From Treponema sp. (lineage in GTDB: Bacteria; Spirochaetota; Spirochaetia; Treponematales; Breznakiellaceae): a stretch of DNA of 6,576 bases. The translations under genes and the position numbers were made by a program. Below are positions 1-5,005 of this stretch, piece by piece (position 1 is the first letter of the stretch; every line of letters starts with the position of its first letter). The notes below the pieces were generated by a model that saw only the letters and a program-made list of their open reading frames with translations, had not been told where the DNA came from and did no database searches. The DNA lies in NCBI GenBank assembly GCA_031267115.1, contig JAIRZS010000255.1, forward strand, positions 1-6,576, written 5' to 3'.

Positions 1-421
1 TGATCTTTACGGTAAGGGCGCTTAGGTCCGTCTGTGCCTTTACTGTTTTCGCGGCGTTGAAAGCGGTAATCGCGGTATTGAGCGTAGTTACGGCCTCATC
101 CACCTGGGCCTGGGACGCCGAAGTATCGTTCTTTACCCCATTCGCGGCGTCAATCGCGCTGTTAAAAGCAGTTGATGTGCCTGTTGTAACCCACATGGTC
201 CCAACGGCCAGACCCGCACCGTCGGCGCTTACCTGCACTCCGGCCTTTGCCGTTTCCGCCTCCGTAATGGCGGCGTTAAGGGCGGTTTTGTCGGCGCTGC
301 TGCCCCCGCCTCCGCCCCCGCTTGGATTTTCGCAGGCGGCAAACATCAGAACAAGAACCAGGGCCGCAATTCCGGCTATCCGCAGGGCGGCAACGGGCCA
401 TAAGAACTTTAAGTTTTTCAT
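1..421 (-). CDS. Lipoprotein with FIVAR-like domain, partial (3' end beyond window)
   Basis: The first 140 residues are visible; the gene continues past the left edge. Residues 1-30 form a lipoprotein signal: a short basic start (MKNLK), a hydrophobic stretch at about 14-27, and the lipobox M-F-A-A-C with the acylated cysteine at 30. Phe at -3 is unusual for Proteobacteria but fits the relaxed spirochaete lipobox. A Ser/Gly-rich linker with six consecutive glycines (35-40) follows, then an Ala/Thr-rich helical segment (about 44-126) with the pattern LNAAI..A..A, WVT, F..AI..A and VD.AV..L..AI..F..AK, typical of FIVAR-like modules in surface proteins. The start is the ATG at 421, preceded by AAGGAG. 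It is probably anchored in the inner leaflet of the outer membrane or exposed at the surface. The distal functional part lies outside the window, so no ligand or activity can be assigned. Confidence 0.85.
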   Translation of the reverse strand, partial: MKNLKFLWPVAALRIAGIAALVLVLMFAACENPSGGGGGGSSADKTALNAAITEAETAKAGVQVSADGAGLAVGTMWVTTGTSTAFNSAIDAANGVKNDTSASQAQVDEAVTTLNTAITAFNAAKTVKAQTDLSALTVKI

Positions 422-430
422 GGTAAAAAA

Positions 431-436
431 CTCCTT
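431..436 (-). promoter_or_regulatory. Shine-Dalgarno of the lipoprotein gene
   Basis: On the minus strand this reads AAGGAG, with 9 nt between it and the ATG at 421. It supports that start over any downstream Met. Confidence 0.75.
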
Positions 437-446
437 CGCGTTTTAT

Positions 447-518
447 GCCCGCCGGCTTTATCAGCCTGCTATGCGGGCTTGTTTTAACCGGCTATAGAGC
501 CGGAGAAAAACCGGTTTT
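447..518 (-). repeat. Cluster of inverted repeats in the lipoprotein leader
   Basis: Three dyads lie just upstream of the lipoprotein ribosome-binding site. GCCCGC at 447-452 pairs with GCGGGC at 473-478 and encloses a nested GGCT/AGCC hairpin (454-457 with 463-466). CCGGCT at 488-493 pairs with AGCCGG at 498-503 across a 4-nt loop. AAAACCGGTTTT at 507-518 is a perfect 12-bp palindrome. They could be mRNA leader structure, or DNA operator sites since the CCGG core recurs. No T-tract follows on either strand, so a terminator is unlikely. I recognise no known riboswitch. Confidence 0.5.
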
Positions 519-625
519 GGGCATACGGCGGCCCCGGCAGGGACGGAATCCGGGCAAATTTTTTTAAAGCAAAGGGGTAATTGATGAGAGGCGGGAAAAA
601 CAACAGGAAAAGTAAATGAAACGAA

Positions 626-662
<37 letters not shown>

Positions 663-815
663 AAAAACCGTGCCAAGTCCGATGCAATTTTCAAAGAAAA
701 TCGCTCTTTCAGCAAATATTAACAAAACGCCCCGCTTTCCCCCTGTCATGATAAAACCTATCGTAATATATACCGCCCCGCTCTGTCAACCAAATTCGGT
801 GCCAGGCGCCAAATC

Positions 816-950
816 CAGAATTTCACCGCAAAGTTGAAGAAGTAAAAGAAGTAGAAAAGAAGAAACACCGCTTCATACCCCGCTCGGTGAACTTATTCGA
901 CTTTTTCGACTTCGTGGTAAAAATTCCACAGCTCAATTCACCTTTGCGGT
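816..950. repeat. Dispersed inverted-repeat element, copy A
   Basis: The left arm (about 816-865, containing TTTCACCGCAAAGTTGAAGA) and the right arm (about 885-929, containing TCGACTTTTTCGACTTCGTG) are imperfect reverse complements. Further out, ACCGCAAAG at 825-833 has an exact complement, CTTTGCGGT, at 942-950. The right arm is nearly identical to the segment at 3642-3678, so this is a dispersed family and not a one-off hairpin. It ends about 90-110 nt before the Rpn start. No coding potential and no terminal transposase are visible. A MITE-like or REP-like element is the best guess. Confidence 0.65.
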
Positions 951-1004
951 TAAAAAATCCCGAAAAATTCCCCTCCGGTTAAAGCAAAACCGCGACTCAG
1001 ACCC

Positions 1005-1017
1005 CTATATATTATAG
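1005..1017 (+). promoter_or_regulatory. Candidate -10 region of the Rpn gene
   Basis: CTATATATTATAG is an AT-rich dyad (CTATA, 3-nt loop, TATAG) embedded in GC-rich flanks 22 nt before the start codon. It offers TATATT or TATTAT as a -10 hexamer (5 of 6 match each). No convincing -35 box sits 16-18 nt upstream, so the call rests on composition and position. Confidence 0.35.
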
Positions 1018-1022
1018 CGGAC

Positions 1023-1029
1023 AAAGGAG
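1023..1029 (+). promoter_or_regulatory. Shine-Dalgarno of the full-length Rpn gene
   Basis: AAAGGAG lies 10 nt before the ATG at 1040, across a C-rich spacer. The spacing is slightly long, so this signal may be weaker than the internal AGGAGG at 1770. Confidence 0.7.
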
Positions 1030-1039
1030 CCGCCCCCCT

Positions 1040-2041
1040 ATGCATAACGATTTCGATAACGCCGCCAAGGAGATACTGAACCTCTCCGACCAAGCCATCA
1101 TCCCCTTCCTTAACGCAAACTTCTCCGCCTCCCACCCCCCGGACGCCCGGATCGTCCGTACCAACACCGAGTATCGCCTCCCCTCCCGTTCACAAAAAGG
1201 ACGCCCCGGCAGCAAAACCATCATCGCGGACACCGTTTTCCTGGTCGGGGAAAACTCCCGCTACCACATCGAAATCCAGCTTGACCGCAGGGCCGGCATG
1301 GCACTCAGGATGTTCCGCTATGACGCCGCCGAAGCCCTGGAACACCCCTTTAACGAGAATGGCATCGAAACCGTCAGTTTCCCCAAAAGCCTGGTTATCT
1401 ACCTGGAACCCGCTGCCGGCGCTCCGGACCACGAACTGCTCCGCATCCGTTTCCCGGACGGCTTCTGCTACGAGTACCGGACACCGGTAATAAAACTCAC
1501 GGAACTTTCGGTGGAGGGCCTCCTGGAGCGGCACATGGTTATATTCGCGCCGCTGTACATTCTCAAGCTGAGGAAGAAGACCAAGAAGGCCAGAACAGAA
1601 AAAGAGCGTGAGAAGCTGGCGGCGGAGCTGAGGGAAATATACCGTGAGATAGGGGAGGCGCTGGGGCGGGAGAAGGAGGATGAGAACCTGAGCGAAGTAG
1701 ACGGGGACAAGGTACTGGGGATGACGGAAGTATTGCACCGGGAAGTATACGGGGAATATAATGAATTTGAGGAGGAAGCAATGGATTTTTCGAGCTTAAG
1801 GGTAATTGAGAAACTCCACGAGGAAATGGAAGATGTCAAACGTTCCCGCGAAGAAGAACGGCGTTCCCGTGAGGAGGCTGTTTCCAGAACGGCTGAATTG
1901 GAACAATCCCGCGAAGAAGAACGGCAGCGGCTCAGGGACACTGCCCGGAATATTCTCCGGCTGGGGCTGTCGGTCGAGCAGGTGACGCAGGCAACCGGCC
2001 TCCCCCGGGAAACGGTCCAAACATTGGCCGCCCAGCTTTAG
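1040..2041 (+). CDS. Rpn-family (PD-(D/E)XK) nuclease with coiled-coil tail
   Basis: A 333-residue cytosolic protein of the Rpn/'PD-(D/E)XK nuclease family transposase' group. Residues about 1-170 form the nuclease core: a conserved N-terminal helix with E44, then D64 in the strand IIADTVFLV, then E78-x-Q80 in YHIEIQL (the E-x-Q variant of the E-x-K motif), followed by the RMFRYDAAEAL helix. Residues 175-250 are strongly charged and linker-like. Residues 253-300 are a coiled coil with heptads such as RSREEER. Residues 301-333 hold a small helical motif (LRLGLSVEQVTQATGLPRETV) common at the C-terminus of this family. Rpn proteins are divalent-metal DNA nucleases linked to RecA-independent recombination, toxicity and phage defence, and are no longer thought to be true transposases. 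All catalytic positions look intact. The gene stands alone and converges on the minus-strand repeat-protein gene. Codon use shifts after about 1560 to purine-rich AGG/GGG/AAG codons, suggesting a modular tail. The family call is firm; the cellular role is inferred. Confidence 0.88.
   Translation: MHNDFDNAAKEILNLSDQAIIPFLNANFSASHPPDARIVRTNTEYRLPSRSQKGRPGSKTIIADTVFLVGENSRYHIEIQLDRRAGMALRMFRYDAAEALEHPFNENGIETVSFPKSLVIYLEPAAGAPDHELLRIRFPDGFCYEYRTPVIKLTELSVEGLLERHMVIFAPLYILKLRKKTKKARTEKEREKLAAELREIYREIGEALGREKEDENLSEVDGDKVLGMTEVLHREVYGEYNEFEEEAMDFSSLRVIEKLHEEMEDVKRSREEERRSREEAVSRTAELEQSREEERQRLRDTARNILRLGLSVEQVTQATGLPRETVQTLAAQL
1770..1775 (+). promoter_or_regulatory. Internal Shine-Dalgarno inside the Rpn gene
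   Basis: AGGAGG, a full match to the anti-Shine-Dalgarno core, lies 5 nt before an in-frame ATG at 1781. It is a better ribosome-binding site than the one at the annotated gene start. It encodes part of an acidic Glu run (FEEEA), so the codons alone could explain it. Confidence 0.55.
1781..2041 (+). CDS. Possible separately translated C-terminal Rpn protein (RpnS-like)
   Basis: The in-frame ATG at 1781 is codon 248 of the Rpn gene and is preceded by AGGAGG at 5-nt spacing. Translation from here gives 86 residues, beginning MDFSSLRVIEKLHEEME. They contain the whole heptad coiled coil and the terminal helical motif but no nuclease core. In characterised Rpn systems a short C-terminal protein is made from an internal start, dimerises through a helix that can carry a variable number of short repeats, and inhibits the toxic full-length nuclease. 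Domain boundary, size and repeat content here fit that model. It shares the stop codon of the full-length gene. Expression and antitoxin activity are inferred, not shown. Confidence 0.5.
   Translation: MDFSSLRVIEKLHEEMEDVKRSREEERRSREEAVSRTAELEQSREEERQRLRDTARNILRLGLSVEQVTQATGLPRETVQTLAAQL
1844..1925 (+). repeat. In-frame repeat encoding SREEER heptads
   Basis: TCCCGCGAAGAAGAACGGC occurs at 1844-1862 and again, identical, at 1907-1925. The 63-nt offset is 21 codons, or three heptads. A diverged copy (TCCCGTGAGGAGGCTG) begins at 1865. They encode RSREEER, RSREEAV and QSREEER in register. Near-identical DNA within a coding coiled coil suggests recent unit duplication. Confidence 0.85.
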
Positions 2042-2068
2042 GGTCCGCCCGCGCCCGCACTTGCCCGC

Positions 2069-3271
2069 TTAGTCAGCCACGGCGACGGAAACGGCTATCC
2101 CGCTTGCGTTTCCGCCGGGAAGGGGCAGATCCTGTCGCGTCCCGTCCTCCCAGTAACAGGGGACATTGTGACCCCTTCCGTCCTGGTAATATCCCGCCGT
2201 ATATACCGAGCCGCCCGATAGGGCGATGGACCAGACCAGCCCGTCTCTCGCCCCTTTTGGAAGGGCAAGGTCCTGCCGTACCCCGCCGTTCCAGTAACAG
2301 GGAATATCTATATTGCCGTTATTTTCATCCCAATAATACCCCGCCGCATATACCGAACCGCCGGAAACGGCGATGGAAGTGGCATACCCTATCTGGGTTC
2401 CACCGGGAAGGGGGAGATCGTACTGTACCCCGCTAATCCAATAACAGGGGATAACCTTATAGCTTTCATCGGCCTTACTGCTTTCGTTCCGGTAATAATG
2501 CCCCGCCGCGTATACCGGGCCGCCCGAAACGGCGATGGAAGCGGCATAGCCCTCTCCGGCCCCTTTTGGAAGGGGAAGATCCTGCCGTACCCCGTCCTTC
2601 CAGTAGCAGGGAATATACTTACCGATTTCATCCCAATAATACCCCGCCGCGTACACCGAACCGTCCGAAATGGCGATGGAAGCGGTACCCCCAACTCCGG
2701 CCCTGCCGGGAAGGGGAAGATCCTGCCGTGTCCCGTCTTTCCAGTAACAGGGAGTCCAGTTCAAACTTTCACCCCAATTCCCCGCCACATACACCGAACC
2801 GCCCGATACGGCGATGAAAACGGCATACCCTCTCCGGGTTCCGCCGGGAATGGGCAGATCGTACTGTATCACACCGTTCCAGTAACAGGGGATATCGTTC
2901 CCGCTTTCATCCTCATAATGCCCCGCCGCGTACACCGAACCGTCCGAAACGGCGACGGAAGTAACATACCCCTTCCCAACCCCTTTTGGAAGGGCAAGGT
3001 CCTGACGTATCCCGCCGTTCCAGTAACAGGGAACAGCCTTGCCGCTTCCATCCCCATAATACCCCGCTACGTACACGCCTGGTACCAATTCACTGCCGGG
3101 AGGGCTGCCGTATACGGCAATGGCCGCAAGGAAAATACCGCATAGCGCAAAGGCAAAGCGCAAGGGATAGAAGCGGTATCCTTTTTTGCCGCAGGCAAAA
3201 AAGATACAAGCGGATAGCCCGGTTTTTTGCGGCTTTGCCGCAAAAAATGCGCCCATTGGTAAGTGCCTCAT
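2069..3271 (-). CDS. Secreted seven-repeat protein, probable beta-propeller
   Basis: A 400-residue protein. After an odd N-terminal extension (1-35), residues about 38-55 (RFAFALCGIFLAAIAVYG) form a signal-peptide core with likely cleavage before SPPGS, so it is exported. From residue 67 to the end there are seven repeats of about 46-54 residues: SVYAAGYYWDE, a variable loop, PCYW(K/N)DGVRQDLPLPKG, then GYATSIAVSG. PCYW begins at residues 81, 128, 174, 221, 275, 325 and 371. The chain opens with the VYVAG strand and ends with the VSVAVAD strand, which would let the first and last blades close as in seven-bladed propellers. One conserved Cys per repeat is unusual. I do not recognise a named family; ligand or partner binding is likely but unproven, and no catalytic motif is seen. 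The ATG at 3271 is chosen because it overlaps the upstream TGA (ATGA), implying translational coupling. ATG 3256 is an alternative. Confidence 0.8.
   Translation of the reverse strand: MRHLPMGAFFAAKPQKTGLSACIFFACGKKGYRFYPLRFAFALCGIFLAAIAVYGSPPGSELVPGVYVAGYYGDGSGKAVPCYWNGGIRQDLALPKGVGKGYVTSVAVSDGSVYAAGHYEDESGNDIPCYWNGVIQYDLPIPGGTRRGYAVFIAVSGGSVYVAGNWGESLNWTPCYWKDGTRQDLPLPGRAGVGGTASIAISDGSVYAAGYYWDEIGKYIPCYWKDGVRQDLPLPKGAGEGYAASIAVSGGPVYAAGHYYRNESSKADESYKVIPCYWISGVQYDLPLPGGTQIGYATSIAVSGGSVYAAGYYWDENNGNIDIPCYWNGGVRQDLALPKGARDGLVWSIALSGGSVYTAGYYQDGRGHNVPCYWEDGTRQDLPLPGGNASGIAVSVAVAD
2072..3073 (-). repeat. Seven tandem ~140-163 bp coding repeats
   Basis: On the plus strand the marker CCAGTAACAGGG (or a one- or two-base variant) recurs near 2146, 2290, 2436, 2600, 2740, 2879 and 3019. 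It is spaced about 139-163 nt apart and alternates with CCCGCCGCGTATACC-like segments. Each unit equals one protein repeat. Length differences lie in the loop after AGYY/AGHY. The high DNA identity suggests expansion by duplication and leaves the array able to gain or lose units. Confidence 0.9.
3181..3247. repeat. Two perfect hairpins inside the propeller gene start
   Basis: CTTTTTTGCC (3181-3190) pairs with GGCAAAAAAG (3194-3203) across a 3-nt loop. TTTTTTGCGGC (3223-3233) pairs with GCCGCAAAAAA (3237-3247), also across a 3-nt loop. Each is T-tract, GC core, A-tract, so each reads the same on both strands and places A, not U, after the stem. That argues against intrinsic terminators. They encode residues about 9-31 of the repeat protein (FFAAKPQKTG... 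and FFACGKKG), upstream of the signal-peptide core. Confidence 0.8.
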
Positions 3272-3429
3272 GCCTTAAAGTAACCGATGGTTTCTTCCAT
3301 AAAAAACCGCGCGGAAGTTGACCGGGTAAGCAGGTTGATGGCTGCCATCAGGGCAGCGCCAAGAATGACAAAACAGAGAAAGATCGGAATCAAAAGTTTA
3401 ATCCCGATAAACACCATCCTTTTTTTCAT
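3268..3429 (-). CDS. Small single-TM peptide or fragment, coupled to the propeller gene
   Basis: ATG at 3429 to TGA at 3268 encodes 53 residues. A basic start (MKKR) is followed by one hydrophobic segment at about 7-33 (IGIKLLIPIFLCFVILGAAL), then a short polar tail ending in RFFMEETIGYFKA. AGGA lies 6 nt before the ATG. The stop overlaps the ATG of the next gene (ATGA), as in translationally coupled operons. Two readings are possible: a genuine small membrane peptide, or the N-terminal remnant of a membrane sensor such as a chemoreceptor or kinase, which typically begins with a basic stretch, a TM helix and an extracytoplasmic helix. The clean coupling favours a retained function; the resemblance to a sensor N-terminus favours a remnant. 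No domain is recognised. Confidence 0.55.
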   Translation of the reverse strand: MKKRMVFIGIKLLIPIFLCFVILGAALMAAINLLTRSTSARFFMEETIGYFKA

Positions 3430-3444
3430 AACCTGTCCTGATTT

Positions 3445-3473
3445 ATCATACCGGGGCGCGCGGCGGTCATCAA
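3445..3473 (-). promoter_or_regulatory. Candidate sigma-70-type promoter for the small peptide/propeller pair
   Basis: On the minus strand, TTGATG (3473-3468) and TATGAT (3450-3445) are separated by exactly 17 bp of GC-rich sequence. They match the -35 box 4 of 6 and the -10 box 5 of 6. The predicted transcript start near 3438 would leave a leader of only about 9 nt, overlapping the Shine-Dalgarno, which is a weakness of this call. Confidence 0.4.
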
Positions 3474-3518
3474 GCCTTCTTTGGCAGCCTTCCTTACGAA
3501 CTCCCGTAATCAGAAAAT

Positions 3519-3580
3519 ATACCCGTTATTCTTCACCGCGAAGTCGAAACATACCGGTTATTTTTCACCGCGAAGTCGAA
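3519..3580. repeat. Tandem 30-nt duplication at the edge of element copy B
   Basis: The units at 3519-3548 and 3551-3580 differ at 2 of 30 positions and are separated by AC. Both end in TTCACCGCGAAGTCGAA, the conserved arm of the dispersed element. The second unit starts the hairpin; the first is an extra half-arm. Confidence 0.9.
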
Positions 3581-3672
3581 GAAGTCGAATAAGTTTAATA
3601 AGTTCTTGCTCTGGGCTCTTTTCTTTGACCTCCTTCTTATACTTCTTTGACTTTTTCGACTTTGTGGTAAAA
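3563..3672. repeat. Dispersed inverted-repeat element, copy B
   Basis: The left arm at 3563-3600 (TTTCACCGCGAAGTCGAAGA...) is complementary to the right arm at 3636-3672 (...GACTTTTTCGACTTTGTGGT) over roughly 32 bp with about 26 matches, around a loop of about 35 nt. The right arm closely matches copy A at 891-926, sharing ACTTTTTCGACTT and GTGGTAAAA-ATTCCA. It ends about 130 nt upstream of the FIST start, a placement like that of copy A before the Rpn gene. No coding potential is visible. Confidence 0.7.
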
Positions 3673-3749
3673 TTCCAAAGCATGTTTTTTAGTCCAGCCA
3701 ATCCCTTAGACTGCGCGAAAGAAGACTCGCTATTTGTTTTTTTTCGGTA

Positions 3750-3774
3750 TATACTAAGACGAAATAACCGTCTT
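3750..3774 (+). promoter_or_regulatory. Candidate -10 and adjacent hairpin before the FIST gene
   Basis: TATACT (3750-3755, 5 of 6 to consensus) follows a T-rich run 48 nt before the ATG. No good -35 lies at 16-18 nt. Immediately downstream, AAGACG (3756-3761) pairs with CGTCTT (3769-3774) over a 7-nt loop, positioned to act as an operator or leader hairpin. Confidence 0.35.
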
Positions 3775-3788
3775 TCCTATACCAGATC

Positions 3789-3794
3789 AAGGAG
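3789..3794 (+). promoter_or_regulatory. Shine-Dalgarno of the FIST gene
   Basis: AAGGAG lies 8 nt before the ATG at 3803 and fixes that start. Confidence 0.8.
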
Positions 3795-3802
3795 AAGCCC
3801 GC

Positions 3803-4993
3803 ATGAGAAGTGCCGTTGCTATTAGTTATGAACTGGATGACCCGGCGGAAGCCGCTAACCAGCTTGCCGGTTCGATTAGGGGAAAATTACCTATGGGGAA
3901 AAGTTCCGTCGGAATCCTGCTTTGCGACGCCGATACCGACGGCGCTGCGCTGACGGGGGAACTGAAAAAAACGCTCGGCTTTGAAATTGCCGGAATGACG
4001 ACCCTGGCCGTACTGGACAGCGCCGGCCACCACGAGACGGCGGTAGTGCTGACCGTGCTGACAGCCGATGACTGCGGGTTTTTTACCGCGGTTTCGGAAC
4101 CCCTTTCGGAAGGCGATTATGAGCAAAAGATCGCCGCCGCCTACCGCGCGGCGGGGCCTTCCGGGGGCGGTTACGGGGACAAACCGGGGGTTATTTTCAC
4201 CTTTTGCCCCTACGGCATGCCCTTTTCGGGGGACCGCTACCCGGATATCCTCTCCCGGACAATGCCGGGCGTCCCGCTTATGGGCGGCATAGCCTCGGAC
4301 GACTACGACTACAACCGGGCCCGGATTTTCTTCTCAGGAAATGAATACAAAGACGCCCTGGTGAGCATCGGTGTCTGGGGAAATGTAAAACCGGCCTTTG
4401 TGCTGCGCCATGTTACCTCCCGCTTTGCGGAGCGCATACGCCGGGTTGTCGAGGCGGATAAAAACATAGTCTACAAAGTCGGCGACGAAACCTTTATAAA
4501 ATATCTGGAAAGCTTCGGCTTGAAAACCGATGTGGAAGATCCCCTGCTGGCCTTTACTTCCTATCCCATGATGCTGACCAGGGAAGGGGGCGACGAAACG
4601 CCCCTGATGCGGCATATTTGCGGCCTGAACCCTGCCGATGGTTCGGGGGAATTTTTCGGCGACGTCCCCACAGGGACCCTGGCGAATATCTGCCTTGTCA
4701 GCAAGGAAGACATCATGGCGGCCTGCCGGGAATCCATGAAGGCGATTCTGGAAGAAACAAACAAACAGCAGGATTACAAATACTCCACCGTATTCTGTAT
4801 TTCCTGCTGCGGCCGCGCCATAATCCTCGGCAGGGACTCCGGGGCCGAGGGGAGCATATTATCGGAAATGCTGCCCCCCGAAACATCCCTGGCCGGAGCG
4901 TACTGCCTGGGAGAAATTTGCCCCGCCCGCTACGGGGACGGCGAAGTCTCCAACCGTTTCCACAATTGTTCGATTACCTTCTGTATGCTTTGA
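3803..4993 (+). CDS. FIST-domain sensor protein (FIST_N + FIST_C)
   Basis: A 396-residue cytosolic protein of normal length for stand-alone FIST proteins, with no signal peptide or TM segment. FIST_N spans about residues 30-215 and contains the characteristic GVPLMGGIASDD (157-167). FIST_C spans about 225-380, with the motifs VFCISCCGRAIILG (330-343), AGAYCLGEICP (364-374) and the terminal FHNCSITFC (387-395). FIST domains bind small ligands and often partner with signalling enzymes. One branch, NosP, is a haem-binding nitric-oxide sensor encoded beside a hybrid kinase, and this gene is followed after 12 nt by a soluble hybrid kinase. Candidate haem ligands include H76/H77, H203, H271 and H387, but I cannot tell whether haem binds. 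An amino acid or other small ligand is equally possible. The domain call is firm; ligand and partner are inferred. Confidence 0.93.
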   Translation: MRSAVAISYELDDPAEAANQLAGSIRGKLPMGKSSVGILLCDADTDGAALTGELKKTLGFEIAGMTTLAVLDSAGHHETAVVLTVLTADDCGFFTAVSEPLSEGDYEQKIAAAYRAAGPSGGGYGDKPGVIFTFCPYGMPFSGDRYPDILSRTMPGVPLMGGIASDDYDYNRARIFFSGNEYKDALVSIGVWGNVKPAFVLRHVTSRFAERIRRVVEADKNIVYKVGDETFIKYLESFGLKTDVEDPLLAFTSYPMMLTREGGDETPLMRHICGLNPADGSGEFFGDVPTGTLANICLVSKEDIMAACRESMKAILEETNKQQDYKYSTVFCISCCGRAIILGRDSGAEGSILSEMLPPETSLAGAYCLGEICPARYGDGEVSNRFHNCSITFCML

Positions 4994-5005
4994 CCGGGGT
5001 AAAGA

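Larger units (their letters stand above)
3430..3802. other. Intergenic region between divergent transcription units
   Basis: This 373-nt stretch between the minus-strand peptide gene and the plus-strand FIST gene contains the candidate minus promoter, a tandem 30-nt duplication, copy B of the dispersed inverted repeat, and an AT-rich run with a candidate plus-strand -10. Open frames across it are low-complexity Ser/Phe/Arg translations of the repeats, and I support no gene here. Confidence 0.7.

Noticed and set aside
794..814. Quasi-palindrome ATTCGGTGCC-A-GGCGCCAAAT
   Set aside because: It has 8 of 10 matching positions, but no gene-proximal context links it to a promoter, so it is too weak to annotate as an operator.
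1190..1738. Minus-strand 182-codon frame inside the Rpn gene
   Set aside because: The plus frame shows clear PD-(D/E)XK motifs and a ribosome-binding site. The minus frame has no domain and is a shadow.
1040..2041. Calling the Rpn gene an insertion-sequence transposase
   Set aside because: Databases often use that label for this family, but no terminal inverted repeats or target duplications flank the gene, and the motifs are those of a nuclease.
2072..3073. Regularly spaced repeats resembling a CRISPR array
   Set aside because: The units are about 140-163 nt, in frame, and encode homologous protein repeats. The intervening sequence is also conserved, unlike CRISPR spacers, and no cas gene is present.
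2498..3145. Long plus-strand frame (215 codons) antisense to the propeller gene, with apparent repeats
   Set aside because: The repeats mirror the coding repeats of the minus-strand gene. The product is Arg/Pro-rich, and the minus frame has a signal peptide and coherent repeat motifs.
3181..3247. Hairpins considered as intrinsic terminators
   Set aside because: On both strands the stem is preceded by T and followed by A, so no U-tract follows the stem, and they lie inside a coding start.
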